A DNA stretch of 64,000 nt from Populus alba (taxonomy: Eukaryota > Streptophyta > Magnoliopsida > Malpighiales > Salicaceae): positions 7,502,001-7,566,000 of the forward strand of contig NC_133302.1 in the NCBI RefSeq assembly GCF_005239225.2. Reading direction: 5' to 3'. The position numbers and the translations under genes were made by a program. Shown here piece after piece: positions 1 through 12,309 of the stretch (positions are counted from its first letter, which is position 1; each line of letters starts with the position of its first letter). Under the pieces are notes generated by a model. That model saw nothing but the letters and a program-made list of their open reading frames with translations. It did not search any database and was not told the DNA's origin.

Positions 1-1359
1 TATGAAGGCCCTCCTCCAAGAACCGTGGCGTCTCCAGAAAATAGTCTTCCGGCATCAAAATGCTCTGCTACTTCAGCAGGAGTCATTTTGGTTTCCCCAA
101 CACTCTGGAATTCTGGCAAACAAGTGGTGGTGAATCAAGTCGAAGGTAAGTTCTTTCGCCAAACCTGGAATGCTTCGAAGCTAATAGGACAATTCTATGT
201 GCTTGTCCATCCTTCTTTCCTGATGAGAGGCTGGATAATTTCTCCACAAAATTAGTCGTGAAAACAATCAAGTCTTTCTCCTCTGCAAGCTACCAGAGTC
301 CATCAACAAAAATTCAAAAATCCCAGAAAGAGTGACCTGACTCTGTTGCTAATCTTCTTCCTTGGCAAGCTTCGCTTTGGAATCCTTCTGCGTCTCTCTC
401 CCCTCTTCCTCCTATCTTCTTCTTCCTTTGACGGTTAGGTCAAGAGAACAGTCCAATATCCTCAATCACAATAAATGGACCTGGTTGTTGTCTCGAATCA
501 GTAGCTTTCTCAACTCAGTGTTGTCCTTACACAGCAGTCCAGTTCAAGATCAATTATCGTAGTTCAAAGATTGGCCATGGCTGCAATCATAGTTTGATTT
601 ACGCAGTCCCTGGTGGACCGAAAGAGTAACCCTCGCTTCCAGGCCCTTTCCAATTCTTGCATAGGAAAGTCTTTCAGCCTTGCTGAATATGACAAGATCA
701 ATCAACGATTTCCTGCTTCCTCTCCTGCCTCCATTGCAAGCGTCTCGAAACTAGCGGATGCTGACAACACCACATTGCTCCAGTAGATTCTACTGTTAGT
801 GTAGCTTCCTCTGACGATTCCTCACCTTGATTTCATTACCCTCTTCAAGACATGATTCAAGTAATCCCCCGAGGATGAGTTGCCCGGTGTCTTTAATGGA
901 AAGTGAGGCTTGTAGTACTTCTTCTCATATCCGTTACGGGATAGAAAGAAACAGATTGCGTCTTGGAAAATATGTTTCCCCTGAAGCCGCACTAAGTTTT
1001 GACTCCCTGGAATTCATCCCAACCTCTTCATAATCATCCATAGCTAAGAACAACCGACTGGCTGTTTCTTGAGCACATCAGCCATTGAGCCGCTTTGCTT
1101 TGCGTAGATGAAACGAGAACAAGATAGTTCTCAATGGCAGAGTAAGCTTCACTACGCATGAACCGGTTCGCCGGTGAATTTCCATTGAACTAATTTGAAA
1201 TGATAAGGGTAAACGAAAGTGAAGGCCCTTTTGGAGTATTTATCAAAAATATTCTTGTACACTAATACGGACAATATTGGCTTGAACATGGCCAAAGCAA
1301 ACATAACACTTGCAAAATCACAGAAACCTACTTGAGTAAACATATCTGCTTGGGTTCAT
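1..1359 (-). pseudogene. BCS1-like AAA-ATPase, copy 1 (frameshifted, cut by window edge)
   Basis: The minus strand encodes, in scattered frames, the same protein as the copy at 6600-8187. It has an N-terminal segment beginning at an ATG at 1359 (MFTQVG, FDKYSKRAFTFVYPY), a middle part around 600-1060, and C-terminal AAA pieces near 80-270. The family (plant AAA-ATPase ASD / OM66-type, related to yeast BCS1) is anchored in mitochondrial or ER membranes by an N-terminal hydrophobic segment. No frame stays open for more than about 70 codons. Aligned by eye to copy 2, many lesions are single extra bases, and they fall at different sites from the lesions of copy 2. For example, the extra base of copy 2 near 8134-8138 is absent here, and the CCGG at about 1158-1162 is intact here but shortened in copy 2. 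Either a true pseudogene or badly error-corrected sequence. Confidence 0.8.
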
Positions 1360-1690
1360 TTCTTTGTCTGTTCGATTCTCCTCCTCTTTCCTCTCGCACT
1401 TGCGTGTTTTGTGCAAGAACTTTATAGCCGGCAATGCGGAGATTAGCTAACTCTTATTGGCTAGTCAGCAGTGTCACAAGGTGACGCGATGCATGCTTGT
1501 CTTGCAAGACGGCATGTATAGTGGCTTTCATGGCAAGACATCTATAAGTCAACTTCGTCTTTTCCTAGATAGTTCCTGCAAGCAAGCTGACGCCAAGACG
1601 ACTTCATGGACCATGGTCTTGTCTTTTCCGATACAGTTTGACGGTGGTGTACATTACCGCTCAAACCAATAGATACGAAGCCATGTAATC
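1360..1690. other. Segment upstream of AAA copy 1, duplicated at 8188-8490
   Basis: This stretch lies 5' of the AAA-ATPase start (minus strand) and is shared closely with 8188-8490, so it belonged to the duplicated unit. In the second copy it carries an open minus-strand frame of about 100 codons that joins the AAA reading region. In this copy the frame is broken by one-base differences. It could be 5' UTR, promoter, or an upstream exon. No known domain is recognised. Confidence 0.5.
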
Positions 1691-2759
1691 TCATGAATAT
1701 TGTGACTCAACCTGATTTTTAAGTTTAAATGGAAAATATTTTAAATTTACCAATTTAATTGACTAGAAAAACTTGATTTAAATCCAATCAGTCATTTAAC
1801 AAATAAAAATATATTGCTTTAATGAAAATATTAATTTGGGTTTGCCCGTAGTGACCCAAATATAAAATAATTAATATTTGTTTTATGATTTTTAATAAGC
1901 ATGTTGTTTATAAAAGAAATTTTCCATTATTTTAATGAAACTTTTAAATTTTAATTTACTTTCTGGTTGTTTGTATATTAAGTTTAGAGTTATTCTTATT
2001 ATTTGATATTAAAAAATATTTTAAGCAAAGAATACATAAAATTATTTTTGTTACAAGAAGCACGATATTATAATTTCCTAGATTAAGAGAAACAATATAT
2101 ACCGTTGTCTTCTTCTGCGCTACGCAGCATCTGTAAAATAGTTTTTTAAACTCGGCTATTTGAGGTTTAGATTTCAAATTTGAACAAGTTCTGAGAACTG
2201 GATTATTAGGTTATTCCAGTTAATTTTTATTTTAAAAAAAAAATAAAATAATATGCATTTATAATTATAAAAAAAAAAAGGTACTATCATTTCTAAATTA
2301 AGGAAAAAACCTTTTAGTTTTTATTCACAAGTTCCAAAAATTACAGTGGAGATATGTACAAATTAATAAGCAGTAATTATTTTCCGTTTGATTTGATTTT
2401 TAATTAAAAGAAAAATAACTAAACTGGTATTTAAAAAAATCAAACCGGTTCAAACATACGCAGTTTTGGGTTCAGTTCGATTTAGAATAAAATCAATTTG
2501 TTTTGGTTCGACTCGGTTTTTTTTCCGGTTTGGATCAAGTTTTTTTTCCAGTTGGCTCTGTTTTTTTTTGTTTGGGATCGGGGTTTGGCTTTTTCAGTTT
2601 CAAACTTTATAAAACCAAAAAAAATAACGAACCATTCAGTTTTTTAAAAAATTTGAAATGCGATTTAAGTCAGGTTTTTTCAACTGGTTAAATTTAATAT
2701 ATTTTTAAAAAAAATAATTTTTGAAAAATACTCCTCGATACGATACTGAACCGAATTAA
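1691..2759. repeat. AT-rich noncoding DNA with a recurring ~150-bp block
   Basis: No gene is seen. The part at about 1955-2100 (rich in TTTAGAGTT, AAAATATTTTAAGCAAA and the string ACAAGAAGCACGATATTA) recurs at about 8905-9060. Shorter, more diverged versions occur at about 10180-10310, 13100-13205 and 15965-16090. The part at 2400-2760 is a T-rich, G-poor stretch with repeated GGTTT/CGGTTT motifs. Confidence 0.6.
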
Positions 2760-4365
2760 AACAAAATTTCTCAACTTTTTTTCCATGAAAGAGGAACTAG
2801 CTAGGAAAATTTTCAATTGCTTAGCCTTGATTTCTTGGTCGTCTTAACCTTGATTCTCTACTTTTTTTATCCCAAAAAGTTGTCAAGTTTTCTATTTTCG
2901 TAGCTTCTTATGGAAATTTCTCAGAACCAACAGCTGCTAGATTCTATGAACGATGGATATGGTGTCTTCTTCTTTGCTACTTCCTTTTTATGCTATGTTT
3001 GTTTTCTGAAAAATAATCTTTCAAAACTTTCTATGTATATTGTGTCCATTAGAAAATTTAGTCAACAAAAAAATACTTTCGCAGTCAAAGAAAATTTTGG
3101 CTTGGTTTTCAGGAAAGTGTTTTTCCTGAAAAATTTGGGGAAAAATAGTTTTCCAGAAATTGTGAAAAATTTAGAAAATATCATATTATTTATTTGCTAT
3201 TATAATTTAAATTTGATCCTCAAACTTTTGATTGCTATTAAATTTTTAAAAAAATATTTATTTTATAATTTCATCTCTTAAATTTAATTTTTGTTAACTT
3301 TGGTCCTTATGTTTATAATTGTTATTTTCTTTTCCCTTATGATTTTTTATTGAATTTTTTATTATCAAATTTGATCCTCATTTTTTTAATTGTTACTTAT
3401 TTATTTGAAATAATTTATGAAATGTTAACTATTATTATTTAATTTCTTCATTTTTATTTTTTTTTATTTTATAGGATTTGATCTCTATTATTTAGATTAT
3501 TATTTATTTTATTTGAGATAATTTAATGAAATTATATTTTTTTTTTTTCAATTTCATTATCATTCAACCTTTTAATTTGTAAGATTTGTTCCTCATTATT
3601 TTAATAAATTTGAGAAAAATAAAGCATTAATAAGTTATTTTCCAACTCATGTTTCCATAACATAACAAACATTGAAAAGTGTTTTCCTACTTATTTTTTT
3701 CATTACACTACCAAATATCATAAAATAATTCATTTTTCCGGAATTCACTTTCCAAAAAAAAACTTTTCCAGCAAACAAATGCGGCCTTCATCACGTTCAC
3801 AGTTTTATATATGCAATCTCTGGACCATTAAGGCTACATATTTTATTTATTAACCAAAAAACAAAAAGCATGACCAAAGTTTAATTTCATGATAAAGAAT
3901 ATTTTTAAACATTAGTTCACGGTATTAATTAAAATTAAGTATTTCTTAAATGATTTTAAAAGAGTATTTTTTTTAATAATATGGTATATTTGAAAATAAG
4001 ATTTAAACTTAAAAAATAAAAAAAATTGATTATATATTTTTAACATAGACTAACCTTTTATAAAAATTAGGCATTACTTAAATCATTATTATTTTTCTTA
4101 TATCATAAACTCTTGATGGTTCAGCAAGGCCATGTTGGTGTTGGTCCATGAAACATAATACTTGTGAAGAAATTAATTTTAAATCTTAAAATAATATTCC
4201 TCGCAAATAAAAGACTTTCATTTCAAAATCTTAAAATTATAATTTATGAGATTTTATATAAACATTTTTTTTATATTAATTAGTCTTTAACTTACTACAT
4301 GTTAATATTCCATTTACTTTAATTACCCGGGCTATAATTTCATCGGGATGAAAAGAAAAAAAAAA
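2760..4365. repeat. Noncoding repeat block II, copy 1, with an ~800-bp insertion
   Basis: The left part (CTCAACTTTTTTTCCATGAAAG onward, about 2770-2985) and the right part (about 3785-4360, including TCTGGACCATTAAGGCTACA and GTTCAGCAAGGCCATGTTGG) are colinear with 10505-11280 and 16685-17580, where they are contiguous. The 2988-3783 interval is therefore an insertion. Its ends look like imperfect inverted repeats (TATGCTATGTTTGTTTTC against the reverse complement of CAGCAAACAAATGCGGCC), which fits a non-autonomous DNA transposon, perhaps hAT-like. No coding potential is supported. Confidence 0.6.
2988..3783. mobile_element. Non-autonomous DNA-transposon-like insertion in block II
   Basis: This is absent from the two other colinear copies of the surrounding block, where CTACTTCC is followed almost at once by TTCATCAC. 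The ends carry facing GTTTG/CAAAC motifs followed by A- or T-rich subterminal DNA. The interior is AT-rich with TTTGATCCTCA-type motifs common in plant MITE-like elements. The exact target-site duplication is not resolved by eye. The open frame at 2910-3281 spans its edge and is not taken as a gene. Confidence 0.5.
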
Positions 4366-4368
4366 TAG

Positions 4369-4394
4369 AAATCACAAATTAGAATTTGTGATTT
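4369..4394. repeat. Short perfect inverted repeat
   Basis: Two 11-base arms (AATCACAAATT and AATTTGTGATT) are separated by two bases, so a hairpin is possible. It lies at the edge of the copia remnant and just after the end of repeat block II. No function is assigned. Confidence 0.5.
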
Positions 4395-4399
4395 CGGGA

Positions 4400-4640
4400 A
4401 TACTAGTTGAATCTGAGAGGAATGGATTCCGGAGGCTCATGCAAAGATCCATCAATATAACAAGTAGGTTTTGAGAATTTAGGAATGGCAAAATTCTGAT
4501 TTCGCCATAAAAAATAGTTGGTAGAAGAAATCTTGATGGTGATCATATGAAACATTGTTTAAAGAGAAAGAGAAGAATTTAGAGCAGTTGAAGCCATTGG
4601 AATCGATGGATATGATCATATACTACTCTGATACCCATGA
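4400..4640 (-). mobile_element. Ty1/copia gag N-terminus and primer-binding site remnant
   Basis: Read on the minus strand, 4550-4410 is open and gives VITIKISSTNYFLWRNQ, then YIDGSLHEPP. These are hallmarks of the copia-like N-terminal domain at the start of plant copia gag. About 75 bases upstream of it (4626-4638 on the plus strand) is the reverse complement of a TGGGTATCAGAG primer-binding site complementary to initiator Met tRNA. The 5' LTR would start at 4638 and extend to the right, but its far end was not found. Only the gag start survives. Confidence 0.65.
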
Positions 4641-6560
4641 AAGTAATTGTAAAGCCACAACTTGTTCTGTGGTGAGAGAATTATATATATAGACAATGCT
4701 CAGGTATGGTTATGGTAGGAAACAAACACTTGAAACAATTGTTCAAATCTATCTAGCTATTATTATCTCCTACAATTATGGAGAGTGATGTGGTGTATTG
4801 CATTCCTTATCAGTTCATGCCAGCTTCCAATTGAAACTTTTTTGTAGGGAGGATAGACATGAATAGAGATACAATTTTGTCATTCATTGTGCACATTATT
4901 GATGGATTTTTCCCTCTCGGAGTGTATTTCAAGCGAGGTGAAGAGAACTATTTACAATACATCATGATGGAAACATGACAGGTTTAACGAGGTCCATTCG
5001 ATGTTGTCCTAAGAGGCAAAGAGAATTGTTTCACTCATTCAACCGATGGAAAAATTTTATGGATTTTGTTTCTCTTAAGGGAATTGTTCACGACTCGAGG
5101 ATCATGACAGACTAAATTAATAATAATTTTAAAATTACTAAGTCTGTCGTGAATCTATTGGTCATTTTGCAATTTGCATAAAGCAAGTGCGGGTAATTAA
5201 TGCATCTCTGACAGTGTAGTACTATTTTAACGTAACGAGAAAATTATTGAAGAATATTAAAATAGTGAATTTAAAGTGAAATTTAAATTTAAGGCAATGT
5301 TATCAAAAGGATGTTTGATCGTGTTTAAAATCCCATCCTTTTCATCTCTCATGCCCTAAACAATGGTTTTCCTAGGTTTTCTTCAATTAAAACTCAAGTA
5401 AAAGATGAAGAACTCTCCCCTCTAACATTTTTCTAGCAGGACCCGTTATAAAGAGAGGAAAAAACTGAGTTTTTCCATTTTTTTCCACCTATTTATGAAA
5501 TTGCCATTAGTAAATCTACAGGTATTTTTGTCTCCAATCGTTTTAAATTTTTGATTGTTTTTGAAATTCTAACTCAAGATAGAGAAACATATCATGAGAC
5601 TACTCGTGAAATGTGAAGTCGATTTAATGGTTAAATTAAGAGTTATGCCGATAACATAAACTAGACTATTTATTATTTTTCATCAAAAATCTAATTTTTT
5701 ATTATTCTATCCTTATCAAATTATTTATTAAATTCTTGGGATCATTTTCTTATCACAACTATATTTATTTTTCTTTTAACTAATTATCTTATTTACGAAC
5801 TTGTTACTGGTTCGCGATATAACTTTACCTGATTTTTATTCAGGTTTACAAATCAATATTTTTTAACATGCAATTCTTTCTTAACTTTAATTCTTCATGT
5901 TCATTGTAATTCCTCAAAATTATTACTCATTCTCAAAAAAACATTTATTTTAATTTTTTCTAAATCTTTCTATCCATCAAAACTTATTGCTAGTTTCGGT
6001 TGATGTCATAATTTTTTTAAAAAAATTAATAGTCATAATCTTTGTTTCAACTAGTCATTCCCGCTCCATTACAATGCACATTTGTATTTATTTTCCTCAT
6101 TTATCTATCTCTTTAAGTCCCGAGTTTCTATTACTTATCGAGGTCTTTTGTTATTCCTTTTACAGGGGAGTTTACGGGGGAGTTTACAGAGATGCTTCCC
6201 TAGGGGTACTTCAATCGGAGAACTGATGATTTGAGATCAGCCATGGAGATATAACTGGCTAGGAGATTTTGGAGATGCCCTTGTAAGTGATTCTTGATTT
6301 TCTGGACTAGCAGAAGTCGAGGATTTTAAACAGAGGAAAGTGACTAACGAAGAAATAACCATAAAAGATAGCATTAAGGTAAACTACTACAATCTTTAAT
6401 CAAGCTTGAAGTGGTTTAATCATGCTAAGAAGACTGTTGATATGGATATCACCATTGTTGCGATAATCTTACAGTCATTAAAATCATAGAAATGTGATTA
6501 TTCTGTCTCAAGAGACCAGCTTCTTTCAATCCCAAATACTGCAGAGCTGACCTTCAGTGG
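4641..6560. other. Noncoding AT-rich interval
   Basis: No gene is recognised. The first few hundred bases may be the 5' LTR of the minus-strand copia remnant. The region 6160-6540 has more balanced base composition and lies immediately 3' of AAA-ATPase copy 2, so it may hold its 3' UTR. No protein similarity is apparent in any frame. Confidence 0.4.
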
Positions 6561-6599
6561 CTGAAGCCCTCCTGCTTATTTTCTTTGTTATCCAGTTCT

Positions 6600-8187
6600 C
6601 CATTTTCCATTTTCACAGAAACCATTGTCTTTTACTTTCTTCTTTGCATTCTCTGCAGCTGACGAATCCTTCTCTTTTGGCTTCTTCTGCAACTTTTGCT
6701 TTCTCTTTTGCTTCTTCTTCAGCTTTTTGCTTTCTCCTTCTCTTTCTCTTTTGCTTCCTCTCTGCTTTCAATCTAGCACTCTCCTTCTCCTTTTTTTTTG
6801 CTTCTTCTTCTGCTTTCAATATATAGCGTCCCTCTTTCGCCTTCTCGAGTGCTCCTATGAGGCCTCCAAGCAAACCGTGGCGTCTCCAGAATAGTCTTTC
6901 GGCATCAAATGCTCTGCTACTTCAGCAGGAGTCATTTTGGTTTCCCCCAACAACTCCTGGATGTTCTGGCAAACAAATGGTGTGAATCAAGTCGAAGGTA
7001 GTTCTTCGCCAAAACCTGGAATGCTTCGAAGCTACAATAGGACAATTCTATGTGCTTGTCCATCCTTCCTTTCCTGATGAGAGCTGGATCAAGTTTCTCC
7101 ACAAAAATTAGTCGTGAAAACAATCAGTCTTTCTCCTCTGCAAGCTGACCAGAGTCCATCAACAAAATTCAAAATCCCAGAAAGAGTGACTGACTCTGTT
7201 TGCTATCTTCTTCCTTGGGCAGCTTCGGCTTTGGATCCTTCTCGTCTCTCTCCCCCTCTTCCTCCTTCTTCTTCTTCCTTTGACCGGTTAGGTCAAGAGA
7301 ACAGTCAATATCCTCAATCACAATAATGGACCTGGTTGTTGTTGTCTCGATCAGTAGCTTTCTCAACTCAGTGTTGTCCTTCACAGCAGTCGTTCAAGAT
7401 CATATATATCGTAGTTCAAAAGATTGGCCATGGCTGCAATCATAGTTGATTTACCAGTCCCTGGTGGACCGAAAAGCAGATACCCTCGCTTCCAGGCCCT
7501 TCCAATTCTTGCATAGAAGTCTTCAGCCTTGCTGAATATGACAAGATCATCAACGATTTCCTGCTTCCTCTCTGCCTCCATTGCAAGCGTCTCGAAACTA
7601 GCCGGATGCTGAAACACCACATGCCTCCAGTACGATCCACTGTTAGTGTAAAGCTTCCTCTGACGATTCCTCACCTTGATTTCATTACCCTCTTTCAAGA
7701 CATGATTCAAGTAATCCCCGAGGATGAGTTGCCGGTGTCTCTTATGGAAAGTGAGCTTGTAGTACTTCTTCTCATCCGTTACGGGATAGAAAGAAACAGA
7801 TTGCGTCTTGGAAATATGTTTCCCTGAAGCCCACCTAAGTTTGACTCCCTGGAATTCATCCCCAACCTCTTCATAATCATCCATGCTAAGAACAACCGAC
7901 TGGCTGTTCTTGACAACATCAGCCTTGAGCCGCTTTGCTTGCGTAGATGAACGAGAACCAAGATAGTTCTCAATGGCAGAGTAAGCTTCACTACGCATGA
8001 ACGGTCGCCGGTGAATTCATTGAAGCTAATTTGAATGTAAGGGTAAACGAAAGTGAAGGCCCTTTTGGAGTATTTATCAAAATATTCTTGTACACTATAC
8101 GGACAATATTGCTTGAACATGGCCCAAGCAAACATAAACACTTGCAATCACAGAACCTACTTGAGTAAACATATCTGCTGGATTCAT
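6600..8187 (-). pseudogene. BCS1-like AAA-ATPase, copy 2 (several one-base frameshifts)
   Basis: The start is taken as the ATG at 8187 (MNPADMFTQVGSV, a hydrophobic N-terminal anchor). It is followed by the plant AAA-ATPase-associated N domain (FDKYSKRAFTFVYPYIQISF). The longest open piece, 7998-7381, covers the middle domain and ends after the Walker A motif GPPGTGKST. Walker B (SIIVIEDIDCS) lies in the next piece, 7384-7169, followed by a charged insertion. A later piece, 7123-6932, contains VEKLDPALIRKGRMDKHIELSYC (two overlapping motifs), typical of the BCS1/ASD group. The C-terminal tail (6873-6613) is a Lys/Glu-rich helix. Reading frame is lost by one-base indels near 8134-8138 (extra base), 8005 (missing G), 7385 (missing base) and further downstream. 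Known relatives are mitochondrial outer-membrane or ER stress- and defence-linked ATPases. As written it cannot make the full protein. Confidence 0.85.
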
Positions 8188-8490
8188 TTCTTTTGTCTGT
8201 TCGATTCTCCTCCTCCTCCTCCTCTTTCCTCTCCACTTGTGCAAGAACTTTATAGCCCGGCAAGCGGAGATAGCTAATCTTATTGGCTAAGTCATCAGTG
8301 TCACAGGTGACGCATGCATGCTTGTCCTGCAAGACTGCATGTATAGTGGCTTTCCTGGCAGACAATCTATAGTCAACTTCGTCTTTTCCTAGATAGTTCC
8401 TACAAGCAAGCTGACGCCAGAGGACTTCTGGGACCATGGTTTTGTCTTTTCCGATACAGTTTGGACGGTGGTGTACATTACCGCTCAACC
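8188..8490 (-). other. Segment upstream of AAA copy 2 with an open ~100-codon frame
   Basis: The minus strand is open from 8488 through the AAA start region (peptide begins MSGNVHHRP and contains DDLANKISYLRLPGYK and a Glu run), out of frame with the AAA start. The same DNA is present at 1360-1680 with one-base differences that break the frame. It may be a 5' UTR, an upstream exon or chance. No domain is recognised. Confidence 0.35.
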
Positions 8491-8499
8491 ATAGATATT

Positions 8500-10504
8500 T
8501 GACAGATATTACAGGCTGTTTATTTTTTTTATTTTAAATGTGTTTTTAAAAAATAATAAAATGTTTTATTTTAAATTAATATTTTTTTTAATATTTTTAA
8601 ATTTTAATGGGTTGATATTAAAAAATGAAAACATAACTTTAAAAGGCCAAGTCTCTCATGAAATTCATGTTTTAAGCTTCAATGAAAAATACATTAATTC
8701 AGTGAAATTTTTTAATTTAAAAATTTAATTAACTACCAAGTTATTTTTTAAAAAATATATTATTTTAATAAAAATAATTAATTTAGGTTAATTTGGATCC
8801 TCTTTTTAATATTTGTCTCTCTGTTATTACAATTATGACCTTAACGTTTGTTTAATCCTACTGGTCAAGATGGAAATAAATTTCCTCCATGACTTTTTAA
8901 TAAATTTTAACTTACTTTCTGGTTGTTGTATGTATTAAGTTTAGAGTAATTCTTACTATTTGATATTAAAAAATATTTTAAGCAAAAGATAATAAAATTA
9001 TTTTTTGTTACAAGATGCACGATATTATAATTTCTAGATTAAGAGAAAACAGTATAGTTTTAACCCAAGTTCCAAATTAGAGTGGAAATATTATTTTAAT
9101 TCAAAATATATATAAAAAAAAATGAAATTATCATTTATTTTTGTTAAATAATATATATTATTTATTTATTTATTAAAAATAAAATAATATTTCCAACTTA
9201 ACCTATATATAAATTCTTTGTATTTAGATTAAAGTATGAAGAAAAATATAAATCAATTGAGGAGAATTCTTATCTTTTTTTCTTTCATTTCGTATTTATT
9301 TTTATAATAATTGAGTTGTTTAAAACACTTTTAATAATCATCACAGTAATTATAGAACATAATTTATTTTAAGAAATCCAAATTTATTTTATTTTGAATC
9401 AAATATAAAATGACTTAGATGTGTATCTTTTTCCTTTGATAGCTTTATATATATATATATAATATATATATTATTTTAATTGCAAGTTCCTCGGGCAGGT
9501 GGAAATTTCTCAGCAGCAGTTGAATATTTATTTAATTTGGGGCAGTTGGGAATTTTGAACAATAGATACGTTGTCTTCTCCTGCGCTACGAAGCAGCCCC
9601 TGGACCATTGGATGAGTTATTTTATTTATTAAAAAAACACAACTAGGGCATTTTTTATTTTATTATAAAGAATATTTTGGTTCAACTTATACATTAATTA
9701 AAATTACATTCTCTCGAGCATTCAAATAAATTTAATAAGATTGAATATATATTTTTAACCATTAAATTAACTTTTAAAAATAAATATAACCAACATTACA
9801 TTATTATTTTTATTATATCATAATATGTTAATAATTTAGTTAATTTTTTATATAAATTTCCACTCGCCCTAAAATTTATAAGATCTAAACTATTATTAAT
9901 TTCTAAAAAATAAATCTAGAATCTGATTATCTGAGTTATACCCCTCATATTATTAATAGTTCAGTTATTAGTAGCTAACTAGATGGTTAGTCGACACTAT
10001 GAGGTGAAAATTATAATAAAAAAGCACTAGAAAGGACCAGTTTTTTAACCCCCTCAAAATAAGCAATAATTTTACTTCAATAATTTCTTAATTAATTATT
10101 TATGGTTCTTTTTTCAAAAGGATGTTAATTTCAATAGTACAATGTAAACATTCGTTTTTCTTATATATATATATATATATATATTAAACAAAAAGATAGT
10201 AAAATTATTTTTATTACAAGAAGCATGATATTATCATTTCTAGATTAAGGAAAAACTTTCTAGTTTTATCACAAGTTCCAAAATTACAGTGGAGATATGT
10301 ACAAATTACTGGAAGGGGTTATTTTTTGTTTGGTTTGATTTTTATTTTTAAAAAAAAATTATTTTATTTAAAAAAATGTTAAATTAATTTGTTTATATTC
10401 TTTTAATGTATTGATTTCTAAAAAAAAATATTTTAATATATATTTTTAAATAAAAAATAATTTTGAAAACACTCTTCATTACTATACTGAATCCAGATTA
10501 ATAA
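8500..10504. repeat. AT-rich noncoding DNA with block I copies and TA microsatellites
   Basis: No gene is seen. 8905-9060 is the closest match to the block at 1955-2100. 10180-10310 is another copy (ACAAGAAGCATGATATTATC, then TTACAGTGGAGATATGTACA). TA dinucleotide runs occur at about 9443-9473 and 10164-10186. The second sits immediately before a block I copy, as does the run at 15928-15968. Confidence 0.6.
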
Positions 10505-12300
10505 GACAAATTTATCAACTTTTTCCATGAAAGAGGAACTAGCTAGGAAAAACTTTTAATTGCCTGGCCTTGATTTGCCTACTTTTTTATTTTTTCCAAA
10601 AAGTCGGCAACTTTTTTTCTTTTTCCTAGCTCTGCTAGATTCTATGAACGATGGATATGGTGTCTTCTTCTTTGCTACTTCCTCGTTCATCACGTTTCAC
10701 AATTTTGTATATGCAGCCTCTGGACCATTAAGGCTACATATTTTATTTATTAAACCAAAAAAAACAAAAAGCTAGCACGACCAGAGTTTAATCTCATGAT
10801 AAAGAATATTTTTAAATCAGTTCACGTATTAATTAAAATTAAGAATTTCTGAAATGATTTTAAAAGTGTTTTTTTTATATAATATGGTATATTGACAATA
10901 AGATTTAAACTTAAAAAATCAAAAAATTGAGTGTGTGTGTGTGTGTATTCTTAACATAGACTAACCTTTTATAAAATTAGCATAACTAAAATTACATTAT
11001 TATTTTCTTATATCATAAACTCTTAATGGTTCAGCAAGGCCAATGTTTGTGTTGGTCATGAACATAATAGTACTTGTGAAGAAATTAATTTTGAATCTTA
11101 AATAATTTTCCTTGCAAATAAAAGACTTTAATTGAAAATCTTAATTTATAATTTGATGAGATTTTATAAATATTTGTTATATTAATTAGTCTTTAACTTG
11201 CTACATGTTAATTATCCATTTACTTTAATTCAAATTAATTAATTTTTCATAATATTTAAAACAATTAAAATAATTTCCTATTAATGTTAAATATTCTTGA
11301 TTTGATAGCATAATTTGATCAGACTCTAGATTTGTTCCTTATAAATCAATCACCGGTTTGAGTTTCACAAACTTCAGACTCATTGGAAGTTTAAGTAGTT
11401 GTTAATTTTAAGATCCGTGGAATTAGTCAAGGTATGTACAAATTAGCTCGAACCTTATATTAATAAAAAAAAAAAATTGATAGCATTTTATTAAAAAATA
11501 TATATATAATATACTCCCAACCATCTTTCCTCTTCAACTCTTGAAACAAGAAATAAACAAGTTATAAAATAATAAAAAGAAAGATCAAGCATAATTAGAT
11601 TTAAAAATACAAAACTTAAATTAAATATTTAATTTTGAAACAAGAAAATTAATCAATCGTCAAGTTTGAAAACAAGCAACCATCAAGTTTGAATGCAAGA
11701 CTTTCTACTGTTCATCTTTTCTCTGCTTCATCTGTATGGAGCCACGTCATTACTTGACCCATAATGTTATCTTGAAGGTATCAAGATTCTCACACGTATC
11801 AAGACCCAGCTGCCCTCTAGTTTACCACAATATAGTAGAAGTTAGTTCCCTTTTTTTTCCTTACAGTTACAGTTGATTTAATTTTTTTAATTTCATCCTT
11901 TAACTTAATTTATTTCAATTTATGTAATATTACATATTCATAAAAATAAAAAACATATCTCAGCATTAAATTAAAGTTTGATATTATAAAGTAGAATTTA
12001 ATTTAATCAAATAAAAATTTAAAATAACAAGGATTAAAGTTAACACTCATAAAAATCACAACCATTTTTACTATTCATTTGGGTGTATAAAAAGCTATAG
12101 TTCACTCCCTAATCTCTTACTATTCATTTTTACTATTATTGGTCTTTTATTTTCTTCTCCTAATCTTTTAAAGATTTCATATTTTAATCTTAAAATTTAT
12201 TTGTTTTATGTTCCAGTTTCTAGAATTTAAAAGAGAAAAGAAAAAGTCATCAAAAAATAGAAAATGATATAGAAAGTGTTTGGTCCAACACATTTCGGAC
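10505..12300. repeat. Noncoding repeat block II, copy 2 (long version)
   Basis: Colinear with 16685-18360 over almost its whole length, sharing landmarks such as ATGAACGATGGATATGGTGT, CTGGACCATTAAGGCTACAT, GTTCAGCAAGGCCAATGTTT, CCCAACCATCTTTCCTCTTC and GCCACGTCATTACTTGACCC. The first 700 bases also match 2770-4300. A TG dinucleotide run at about 10930-10946 corresponds to a TG/TA run at 17135-17185 in the other copy. No open frame is supported. Confidence 0.75.
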
Positions 12301-12309
12301 ATAAAAATG

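Noticed and set aside
2910..3281. 123-codon plus-strand frame
   Set aside because: It spans the edge of a transposon-like insertion that is absent from the other copies of the block, and its composition is that of AT-rich noncoding DNA.
6557..6894. Plus-strand frames rich in Phe, Ser and Leu
   Set aside because: They are the complement of the Lys/Glu-rich tail of the minus-strand AAA-ATPase.
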